Assembly: GCA_004114245.1 (NCBI GenBank)
Contig: QZWS01000150.1
Location: forward strand, 1 to 21,549
Reading direction: 5' to 3'
From: Zoopage sp. CT-All
Taxonomy: Eukaryota; Zoopagomycota; Zoopagomycetes; Zoopagales; Zoopagaceae
DNA: 21,549 bases
Part shown: one piece after another, positions 11,115 to 18,936 of the stretch
Position numbering within the stretch: the first letter of the stretch is position 1
Layout of the letters: every line of letters starts with the position of its first letter
The notes under the pieces: model-generated
What the model saw: only the letters and a program-made list of their open reading frames with translations
The model's database searches: none
Told to the model about the DNA's origin: nothing
Translations under genes and position numbers: made by a program

Positions 11115-12751
11115 ATGCATTTCTTGATCGTGTTTGCGCAAGCGCATCCCGCCTTTCGCGTCCCCGAGTTGTTCGCGCTAGCCGATTTGCACTCAATTCC
11201 GATCGATCGGGATGCGGTGCATGCGGCGTATGAGCCGTGCTCGCCGTTCTTGCTGATCGAGTTGCCGTCCATCGACACCGCGCGGCTGCTTGTCCGCCGC
11301 GCCATTCTCATCAAGTGAGTACAACTGCCGTGCTATGACGCCTAGTTTAAATCTTTGTGTTTCTAGGATGGTGGTGGAGGTGTGGGCGACAGGTAGCTCG
11401 TACGTTGCTGTGAAGGAGCAGCTCCTCGCCATTCGTTCCTCGCTTCTCGTGCGTTCCTCTTATACGCCAATCTCATCTTTACCTATATGGTTATGGTCAG
11501 GAGAGCTATCGGACATGCTCATTCAAGTTCAATGTTAGCGGATTTGGGCGCACCATTGATGCTCAGCAGCAGGTTGATGTCATTGAATCACTTTCCTTCC
11601 TTGCGTTTGAAGGTCCCATCCGACTCAAGAATGTGAGTGATCAGGATTTTCTAATCGGTTGACTGAATTCCGTGGTAGCCAGAGCTGGATGTGCAAGTGT
11701 TTGAGGACCATGGTATGGACGATCTGACTCAGCCTGCCAAACCTCTCCGAATTTTCATCGGTCGATTGGTAATGATCTTATATGACAAGCAGAAGCAGAA
11801 GCAGAAGCATGACGCCATTTCATTGGTAGCTCGGATATGGGAGCAGAGACGATATGATTCGATACGATGTAAAGAAACGTCGGTATATCGGCACCACAAC
11901 GTTCGACGCTGAACTCTCCCTTGTTTCCGCCAACATGGCTTTGGTAGCAATCATCGTGTGCACTCATCGTCTAAATTTAATGTAGGCCGATTCAGGAAAA
12001 TTAGTGTATGATCCATTCGTTGGCACTGGCAGCTTTCTCCTCACATGTGCGCATTTTGGCGCCTTCACCATCGGATCCGACATCGACGGACGACAGATGC
12101 GTGGCAAGTCGAAGGATAGAACACTGGCATCAAATGTGGCGCAGTACGAGCTTGGACCACGCATCGTCGATGCAATGACGATCGATCTGGCGCACCATAC
12201 GTGGCGCTGTGGTGATTTATTTGACGCTATCGTCACAGATCGTAGGTCTACCAGGCAATTCCTATAGCCATGTTAATCCCCCTGCATTAGCCCCATATGG
12301 AGTGCGAGCCGGCGCAAAGACTCTCGGCAGGAGACCAAACCAAATCCCGCCGGTGGTCCAATATGTCGATGATGGCACAAACACTGTGACACACTCCCTT
12401 CCTTGTTATGTTCCGCCCACTCGACCCTGGGAAATGTCCGACGTGATTGATAATCTTGCGCGCTTTGCAGCAAAGCATCTGCGAATCGGCGGCAGGCTCG
12501 TTTTTTGGATGCCAACGATAAGCGATGAGTATACCCCGCTCGATATTCCTGTTCATCCCTGTCTGCGTCTCGTTGCCAACTCGGAACAGTCGTTTGGAAA
12601 CTGGGCCAGACGTCTTATCACCATGGAAAAGCATTGTGCGTACGACAGTAATATGGATGCAGTGGCAGGGGAAGGATCAACGAAGCGCATGCCAGAATCT
12701 GGCCATACCCACTTTCGGAACAAGTACTTTATGCCAAATAGTAGTACATGA
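11115..12751 (+). CDS. TRM11: tRNA (guanine(10)-N2)-methyltransferase catalytic subunit
   Basis: With its partner Trm112 it makes m2G at position 10 of tRNAs in the cytoplasm. Exons: 11115-11314, 11367-11448, 11501-11632, 11679-11768, 11830-11943, 11986-12241 and 12291-12751 (introns 42-61 nt), giving 444 residues, normal for the family. The N-terminus MHFLIVFAQAHPAFRVPEL and the THUMP-containing half (CSFKFNVSGFGRT, FIGRLLGYGSRDDMIRYDVKK pieces) lead to the Rossmann methyltransferase. That half carries YDPFVGTGSFLL (SAM motif I), GSDIDGRQMRGK and the catalytic motif IV TDPPYGVR, which only appears after removal of intron 12242-12290. RRYIGTTTFDAELSLVSANMAL is also family-typical. The start is fixed by the conserved N-terminus, so the 6-nt gap to the upstream gene is real. 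Convergent with the transporter gene (82 bp). Confidence 0.96.
11787..11809. repeat. Hexamer microsatellite (AAGCAG, about 3.8 copies) in a TRM11 intron
   Basis: Units lie at 11787-11792, 11793-11798 and 11799-11804, with a partial fourth. They sit in the 61-nt intron 11769-11829, the longest of this gene. Confidence 0.9.
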
Positions 12752-12833
12752 AACACCATCTAAAGTACAAATGGTTTTCAAGCCCGTCGACAGTGACTCT
12801 CCACGCACCACACTCCTTCATACTCATTGCCGA

Positions 12834-15029
12834 TTACCCATCGCAGCGGTTTCTGGGGACTTCGCCTTCGCCTTCCATCCACGACAGGATTGTAATCCGT
12901 GTCACGTACAGCATTAAAAACACCCCGAAGCACGCCAGCGCCAAATCCGCCATCTTTTGTCGGCGAGTTTGCGCCACAATCTTATAGTGAAACATGGCTG
13001 GGTAAATGAAGCTGAGTGGCACACATGCAAAACTGCCGATGATCGAGATGAATCGATCAAAACTCTTCGAGCCAGCACACGCGACAGCAATCATAAGAGC
13101 CGTAACGGTGCCACGAATGAAATTCTTGCGCCACTTGACTGTTGGATCCAGACGGCCACTTCGCACACGGAATAAAGCGTGCTCGAGAATGCCGATAACG
13201 GGGAAAAGCTGCAACGGGACTGAAAACACAATGGCCAACGTGTAAAGCAGCTGGATGATGCCGACCATTGGGTCCGAGGCGGGCAAGTTGCGGAGCACCA
13301 CCGTCTCTACCGCCGATCCAAAAGCAAAGTACGAGAGGAGTCCGATGACGCAGAAGACGGCAGTAGCGATGAACATCGTCCGCTTAAGCACGCCAGGGAA
13401 CTCTTCCGGCTGCTTCATGCCCTCGACGATTGGGATCATTAAGCCGATGCCTTCAAAGGTAAACACGGCCGTTCCAATGAAGACAGCCATCTCGGGGCCC
13501 GAGCTCACGGCCCGGACCCCTGGACCAATCCCGTGGAGCGAGAGAAGCCACACGTCGTAAGCAAACAGATAAACGAGCCCGAAGAGAATAAACACATCGG
13601 CTATAAGGGCGAATACAGAGAGATGTTTGATCTTGCGGATCAATGCCAGCGGCGCGTAAATGACGTACTGGGCAATGATGAGCGATGCCTCGCTTGGCTG
13701 GAACTGGCATCCGGAAGACAGGGATATGATATCGCGAAGATTGCGCGCGACAAAGATGGTGTAGGCACAGCTGAACCCGATTTGAGAGATGAATATGGAG
13801 GCTCGCACAAGTTTCTTCACACGGCTGCCATAGACCTTGCCACCGATGTCTCCAAAACTTCCTGGAACTATTTGGCGGCATTCAATGAGTAACAGCATGG
13901 CATGGAGGCAGAGCAGGGAGATGCAGCAGAGAACGATGAGCGAAAACACCCATCCTCCAGAATGAAACGACCGCGGAAGGAAGAGGACGCCAGTGCCGAT
14001 GAAGGATTTGAGAAGCAAAAGGTAAACCTTGCGAGTCGAAGCTTTAGGGGTCACTGATTTTTGAGTCAAACTTGGTAAAAGAGGGGTGCGAGTGGAGACT
14101 GCAAGCGCGGACCTTGCCGTAGACCCTTCCTCTCGACGCGTCTCATGTTCAGCCTCTAGCAGCAGCGAGGCGCGATCATCCTCTTCCCAGTCCTCCAGAA
14201 ACTCGTCTCCTGCAAAATGACCGTAGAGTGCGAGGAAATCCAAAAAGCTTCGAGTGAAGCCTTCATCTTCGACGGACTCTGCGCCTCGCTGCTGCCGAAT
14301 ATGATGGCGCCGAAACCCTCCGGGGAGCAGAAGATCGCTAGCATGCGGCGCGCCAGAATGCATTGCTGTTGAAAGCGAAGAGTCGGCATCGTCGGTGCGC
14401 ACGGATGCGGACCGAGAACGAGCGACCCACAAATCGGGGATGCTCTTGGAACGTGCTCGCCGTATTGCCTGCGGCTGCCTACTGGCGTCATTCGACGAGT
14501 CGTACGCATCGGAGGAATCGTATCGCCGATGGTGTGGGCCCTGATTCGCCCACTTGTAAATATCATATGTCGTGTCAGCACCCGGACGCTGGTATCGCAC
14601 TGTATCGATATCGCCTGGAACAGACCCAACTTTCTGATAATCCGGGTCATATACGCCGACGGCCTCCGTCGTCTGCTGCGTGTCGGAAGGGGCGGTGCTT
14701 GCCAGATGCCTGCGGACAATTTCACGCGAAACATCCTCCGGAACCCGCGTTGGAGGCGTGCCCGACATGGGATTTCGCCGGCTCAGACGCGGCGTGCCAT
14801 AGCTCGCGGAGAATGCACGCGGACCATCCACGGCGGCGGTGTTTCGCGGAAATGCTACGGCGATGGGACGCGGGGATGCAGCCAGCACGGGGCTTGTGGG
14901 CCGGGACGACCGCGCCAGCAGCCGGCCAGTGTACATCGCTGGATCAAAGGAGCTTGCAGCAGCAGCCGCGGCATTACGTGGAAGACGTTCTGGTGGCGCG
15001 GTGGGGATGCGTCTCGGGTTGGAGGACAT
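12834..15029 (-). CDS. AVT3/AVT4-type vacuolar amino-acid transporter
   Basis: Member of the amino acid/auxin permease (AAAP) family; yeast Avt3 and Avt4 export neutral and basic amino acids from the vacuole. A single exon encodes 731 residues from the ATG at 15029 (MSSNPRRIP); the frame stays open to 15122, but that extension has no family support. The first 330 or so residues are a cytosolic Ser/Arg/Pro-rich tail containing the family-typical segment LDFLALYGHFAGDEFLEDWEEDD and a TPLLP motif just before the membrane region. About eleven membrane segments follow, beginning at KVYLLLLKSFIGTGVLFLP and including FIGTAVFTFEGIGLMIPI and FSVPLQLFPVIGILE, which are strongly conserved in this subfamily. 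The many Arg-x-x-Ser contexts in the tail suggest phosphorylation, but this is inference. It has no introns, unlike every gene to its left. Confidence 0.93.
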   Translation of the reverse strand: MSSNPRRIPTAPPERLPRNAAAAAASSFDPAMYTGRLLARSSRPTSPVLAASPRPIAVAFPRNTAAVDGPRAFSASYGTPRLSRRNPMSGTPPTRVPEDVSREIVRRHLASTAPSDTQQTTEAVGVYDPDYQKVGSVPGDIDTVRYQRPGADTTYDIYKWANQGPHHRRYDSSDAYDSSNDASRQPQAIRRARSKSIPDLWVARSRSASVRTDDADSSLSTAMHSGAPHASDLLLPGGFRRHHIRQQRGAESVEDEGFTRSFLDFLALYGHFAGDEFLEDWEEDDRASLLLEAEHETRREEGSTARSALAVSTRTPLLPSLTQKSVTPKASTRKVYLLLLKSFIGTGVLFLPRSFHSGGWVFSLIVLCCISLLCLHAMLLLIECRQIVPGSFGDIGGKVYGSRVKKLVRASIFISQIGFSCAYTIFVARNLRDIISLSSGCQFQPSEASLIIAQYVIYAPLALIRKIKHLSVFALIADVFILFGLVYLFAYDVWLLSLHGIGPGVRAVSSGPEMAVFIGTAVFTFEGIGLMIPIVEGMKQPEEFPGVLKRTMFIATAVFCVIGLLSYFAFGSAVETVVLRNLPASDPMVGIIQLLYTLAIVFSVPLQLFPVIGILEHALFRVRSGRLDPTVKWRKNFIRGTVTALMIAVACAGSKSFDRFISIIGSFACVPLSFIYPAMFHYKIVAQTRRQKMADLALACFGVFLMLYVTRITILSWMEGEGEVPRNRCDG

Positions 15030-15412
15030 GTCGCTGAAGTGGGGTGGCCGTCTCGGGACTTTCCGACACTTTCCGACTCGGCCATGTATTTTACCGGCAA
15101 TACTTGTGCATGTCCGGTCCACTCGGCACTGGAAAGACTGTATTATAATGAGTATTGAGCAAATATCACTCTTAAAATACTATATTTGCTGTTTCCACAA
15201 CAACTCCATCTCTGTCTAGCATCTGCAATTCTCTTGCAAGAGCAGCCTCGCAGCAGAATATTATTTGCATTACTTGACGAGTACCATTGAGTAGCACTAG
15301 TAGCAGGCTGCTAGTGCCAACCTGAAAGAGCACAGGCCCCTCACTACACGCCTCTTCCAGCTTTGTCTTTCACACTTCATTGATACACAGGTACTCTAAT
15401 GCACACTCTACA
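15030..15412. other. 383-bp intergenic region with three short inverted repeats
   Basis: Upstream flank of the transporter gene and 5' of nothing on the other side (the VTT gene ends here). I see no gene or tRNA. It contains 9-bp arms AGCAAATAT / ATATTTGCT at 15158-15166 and 15182-15190; a perfect 12-bp palindrome CTCTTGCAAGAG at 15231-15242; and an imperfect 24-bp palindrome at 15294-15317 with 11-bp arms and a single mismatch (a G-T pair). They lie about 130-290 nt before the transporter ATG, a plausible regulatory position. Confidence 0.6.
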
Positions 15413-16270
15413 TCAATTAGGTTCTCTGGCAGTGCTGGCTCTCCTTCCGCCACCCATCAACCCCACGCGTCGCTTGGCATCCTCCGCGACCAACTGCTTT
15501 GCTAACCGCCACACATGAACGGCGATGGCAACCCCAAGGACAAACCCTGCCAATACCACTGCTATCTCTGCATTCGACAGCTGCAATGCTCCATGCTCAT
15601 GAAGCGACTCCAACCCCGCCCCGACCACAACATGCATGATAGTCTTTGCCAATGACACTGCGGTGGAAAGGACGAATGTGCGGAGGGTGAGTGTGGGACA
15701 CAGTGCCAGAAACCCATTCATCATGGCGAACGGATACGGCGCGAGTCGAATCAATACCAAGAGCCGCCACCCACGCTCATCTACCGCTCGGGTAATGGCA
15801 CCCATGTATTGGTACCCGCGCATCCATCTTCGCGCGATGCGGAGACCGAATCGGCGGGTGGCGGCAAAGACGAATGCGGCACCAGCGAGGGAACCAACAA
15901 ACGCGGGAATATAGCCAAGCGGGAAACCGTATACATACCCGGAAAAAGTGAGAGCTGTGCCATACCCGGGCACGGGCGGAATGGAGGTGAGGAAGACGAT
16001 TGCTGCGACGAGTCCTATTCCGAGACTGCCAGAAGAACGTGTATGGGTGGCGAGTGTTTCGAGGTGCGTGAGCAGCGTGGCGTGGTAGCGCACGACAAGA
16101 TATGTGAGGGCCAGGTAGGTGGCGAGCGCGCTGATTATGGAGGCATTGGCGCGGAGAATGCGGATGGCGCGGTGCAGGCCGCGGCGGGGCAGAGCAAGGA
16201 TGGACGGACGCGCAGATGGTGCAGGGACAAGTCGTACTGGCGACGGCCCACCAAGCACACCATGATTCAT
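15413..16270 (-). CDS. VTT-domain (Tvp38/TMEM64/DedA-like) membrane protein, copy 1
   Basis: SNARE-associated Golgi protein family. Relatives (TMEM41B, VMP1, Tvp38, bacterial DedA) act in lipid scrambling or membrane homeostasis. One exon encodes 285 residues. After a short basic N-terminus comes a first membrane helix (about 44-62). The VTT core then has SIPPVPGYGTALTFSGYVYGFPLGYIPAF (re-entrant-loop signature with Pro and Gly), a basic ATRRFG turn, RLAPYPFAMMN and a final helix about 240-258. The second Pro-containing loop LIRLAPYPF is diagnostic. It lies 119 bp downstream of copy 2 on the same strand and shares its core (PVPGYGT, GFPLG, RLAPYPF), so the pair is a tandem duplication that has diverged greatly outside the core. 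Golgi or ER membrane location is inferred from the family. Confidence 0.9.
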   Translation of the reverse strand: MNHGVLGGPSPVRLVPAPSARPSILALPRRGLHRAIRILRANASIISALATYLALTYLVVRYHATLLTHLETLATHTRSSGSLGIGLVAAIVFLTSIPPVPGYGTALTFSGYVYGFPLGYIPAFVGSLAGAAFVFAATRRFGLRIARRWMRGYQYMGAITRAVDERGWRLLVLIRLAPYPFAMMNGFLALCPTLTLRTFVLSTAVSLAKTIMHVVVGAGLESLHEHGALQLSNAEIAVVLAGFVLGVAIAVHVWRLAKQLVAEDAKRRVGLMGGGRRASTAREPN

Positions 16271-16389
16271 CGTAAATGCCGTGGTGATCTAGAGCTGCTG
16301 GGCGGCGGCGCAGCGTCTGTTGTCGGCGTCACGACGGCAAGGCAGCACGTGAGGAGCAGCCCACGCACAGCAGACACAAAATGCTTGCT

Positions 16390-17457
16390 CTATTGTACAG
16401 GCACATACCCACTCCGACTGCCGTTATCCATCGAAAACTCGCCATCATCGTCGCCACCCACCTGAATCATCTCGCTTTCGCCTGCCTCTACGTCTAGCTC
16501 ATCGCTGCTCCCTGCCTCCTCCACATCTTCCATCAGCCTACTGGCCATCCGGTACACATACGCTGCCACGCCCATCCCCAGGGTGCCTGCAATCGCCATC
16601 ACCACCATCTCGCCCGTTGCCAGTCCATTGCCTGCACTGCTGCCTTTGATTTGGCGCTGCAGTGTGTCCAGCCCGGCGCCAACTAGCACATGCGTGTTTA
16701 GCTTGACTAGCGATATAGCCGTGGCCATAGCAAACCGCGGGAGAGTCAGCGACGAGCACAGCGCCAACGCGAAATTCATTATCGAGAAGGGATACGGCGC
16801 CAATCTGATCAATACGAGTATGCGCAGGCTCGATGCTGACGAGTCATTGACGGCACGAATGGTGGCCGTCGCCCAGCGATATTCACGTAAATATTTGCGT
16901 GCCGTGTCTGTACCGTGGCGTCGGGTCAGCGAAAACACAGTCGTGGCACCGGAAAGCGCGCCAATAAATGCGGGGATGAATCCAAGCGGGAATCCGTACA
17001 CAAATCCGCAGAACGTCGTCAGCGTCCCGTATCCCGGAACAAGCGGAAACGAGGCGACAAATACAAGAGCGGATATAAGAATAAATCCTGCCGCGCCCAT
17101 GGACCGGATTAGAGCAGCGACCCTGTCCAGGCAATCAAGAATCGCTGCATGATGATACAGGATGGCAGCCGAGATGCAAATGTATGCCACGCCTGCAAGG
17201 ATGTAGTAGATTTTCTCCCTGACAAATAGCGATATTCTGAGAAAAGTGGAGGCTGAGCATGCTATTTTCCGGTATGCAATCGCAGCCGAAGGCGCGGGCA
17301 TCAGTGGCGGCTCGAGGAGGTCGGCAAGATCTCCGGGTGGTGTCGACGTCGCCGTTGCCGTCGATGCCCGCCGTGAGCGAACATGCAGTCCTATCTCGGT
17401 TGCCGATGATACGGACGAGGGCGGATCGAGCAATATTGTCATCACGTCGTTGGACAA
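16390..17457 (-). CDS. VTT-domain (Tvp38/TMEM64/DedA-like) membrane protein, copy 2
   Basis: Paralogue of the neighbouring gene, 355 residues, no intron. It has a longer cytosolic N-terminus (about 80 residues, Ser/Thr/Arg-rich). Membrane segments begin near residue 83 (IYYILAGVAYICISAAILY), followed by the VTT core SFPLVPGYGTLTTFCGFVYG, FPLGFIPAFIGALSG, SLTRRHG and LIRLAPYPFSIMNFALAL. A last helix (about 285-305) is followed by an acidic tail (VEEAGSSDELDVEAGESE) absent from copy 1. The unlike tails suggest the two copies differ in sorting or partners. Met1 at 17457 is 49 bp from the opposing PFKFB ATG; Met6 is an alternative. The long reading frames antisense to it on the plus strand are shadows. 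Confidence 0.9.
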   Translation of the reverse strand: MSNDVMTILLDPPSSVSSATEIGLHVRSRRASTATATSTPPGDLADLLEPPLMPAPSAAIAYRKIACSASTFLRISLFVREKIYYILAGVAYICISAAILYHHAAILDCLDRVAALIRSMGAAGFILISALVFVASFPLVPGYGTLTTFCGFVYGFPLGFIPAFIGALSGATTVFSLTRRHGTDTARKYLREYRWATATIRAVNDSSASSLRILVLIRLAPYPFSIMNFALALCSSLTLPRFAMATAISLVKLNTHVLVGAGLDTLQRQIKGSSAGNGLATGEMVVMAIAGTLGMGVAAYVYRMASRLMEDVEEAGSSDELDVEAGESEMIQVGGDDDGEFSMDNGSRSGYVPVQ

Positions 17458-17506
17458 AATGGATTGGGGATGGAGTCAACGGCACGCGTGGGGCTGTCTC
17501 CCAAAC
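17458..17506. promoter_or_regulatory. 49-bp divergent intergenic region (VTT copy 2 / PFKFB)
   Basis: Separates the VTT copy 2 ATG (17457, minus) from the favoured PFKFB ATG (17507, plus). It must hold, or overlap, the promoters of both genes. I recognise no specific element. Confidence 0.4.
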
Positions 17507-18928
17507 ATGGCCGCCCGCCTGTACAAGACCGAGTCTGGCAAGTTCTTCCACGCCGGCGAACACGCCGTCATCCTCGTCGGGTAGCGCTGCATAGCTATTC
17601 AGCACTGATTAAACGTTCAATATAGCCTCCCCGCACGGGGAAAAACGCACACGGCGCGCTCGCTCTGCCGATATTTCCGCTGGCTCGGCTTCCCAACTGA
17701 CACCTTCCACGTCGGCAATTACCGCCGTAGCATCATCTCCCAGACCCCCGTGTCTACTGTTGACAGCTCGCGCGTGTCCGTCCCATCCGATTTCTTTGAC
17801 CCCGCCAATGCCCATACACGAGAAATTCGTCGTCAGGCGGCCGATATGGCGCTTGAAGACATGATCGCATTTCTTAGGCATCGTGGCGGGCAGATTGGGA
17901 TCCTGGATGCGAGCAATATGACGAGCGAGAGGCGGCGGTACGTGCAGGAGAAGCTACAGCAGGCCAACATCAAGGCATTGTTCGTCGAGTCCATTTGCGA
18001 CAATCCCGACATCATTGACGCGAATATTCGTTCCGTCAAGCTTATGTCTCCTGATGTAGGCCTCTCTCACATGCAAAACTTGTCATCGCTGAGCACATTC
18101 GCCGGATAGTACGCGGCATGGGACGCGGACAAAGCACTGAATGACTTCAAGCGCCGAATCGCCCAGCAGGAACCTCTGTACGAGTCGATCGACGATCCTA
18201 CGGTTGCCTACATCCAGCGCTACAATGTCAACGAGCGCATGAAGCTGAACAATGTGGAAGGCTATCTCCCCACACGCATCGCTTTCTTCCTCATGAACCT
18301 GCACGTTGCTCCTCGCACCATCTATTTCGCTCGTAACGGAATCTCAGTCAACGAGTACTCAAACAAGGACGATGCAGAGCTTGCTCCGGAGGGAGTGCAG
18401 CACTCTCAGCAACTGGCAAAGTTTGTACTGCATCTCCGGCAACAGCGGGCGCGGGAGAACAGCGCCGTGGGCACTTTGCCCTCGCGACAACTGAACATCT
18501 GGACAAGCTCGCGCCGCCGATCCACCAACACGGCCAATTTCTTTCCACCCGAGGTCCGAGTGCAGCATCGCTCAAACCTCGTCGAAATCAATATGGGGGT
18601 GTGCGATCGCCTCACGGACGAGCAGGTCAAGGACCGGTACCCGGAGGAATGGATCCGGCATCAGAAGGAGCCGTATCGGCATCGGTACCCGCGCGCTGAA
18701 TCATACCTCGATCTGGCCGTGCGGCTCGAGCCGCTTATCTTGGAGCTGGAGAGCGAGAGTGACGACGTGCTGATCATCGGCCATTTGAGCTCGCTGAGGT
18801 GTCTGTATGCATATATGATGGATCGCACTGAGAATGAGATTCCGATGCTAAGGGTGCCGAGGGATGAGCTGATCGAGATCACGCCGGGTGCATATAGGTG
18901 TACTGAGACTCGGCACAAACTGTGGTGA
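17507..18928 (+). CDS. 6-phosphofructo-2-kinase / degenerate fructose-2,6-bisphosphatase
   Basis: Makes fructose 2,6-bisphosphate, the activator of phosphofructokinase 1. Exons 17507-17580, 17626-18055 and 18110-18928 (introns 45 and 54 nt) give 440 residues. The kinase half is intact: KTESGKFFHAGE, P-loop GLPARGKT (25-32) across the first intron, HVGNYRR, SIISQT, DFFDP, DASNMTSERR, ESICDNP, NIRSVKLMSPDYAAWD and GYLPTRIAFFLMNLH. In the histidine-phosphatase half the catalytic R-H-G-E-S reads R-N-G-I-S (Arg243, Asn244), and the R-x-G-G-D loop is missing. The later residues remain: WTSSRRRSTNTA, Glu327 in VEINMGVCD, YRYPRAESYLDL-like HRYPRAES and His393 in GHLSSLRC. The phosphatase is therefore probably dead, as in yeast Pfk26. 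The ATG at 17507 has a good context; an upstream in-frame ATG at 17459 would nearly touch the opposing start codon. Confidence 0.94.
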
Positions 18929-18936
18929 AATGGGTC

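Noticed and set aside
14363-15158. Two overlapping plus-strand frames (224 and 209 residues) opposite the transporter N-terminus
   Set aside because: Antisense to the Ser/Arg-rich tail; composition is explained by the other strand and no domain is visible.
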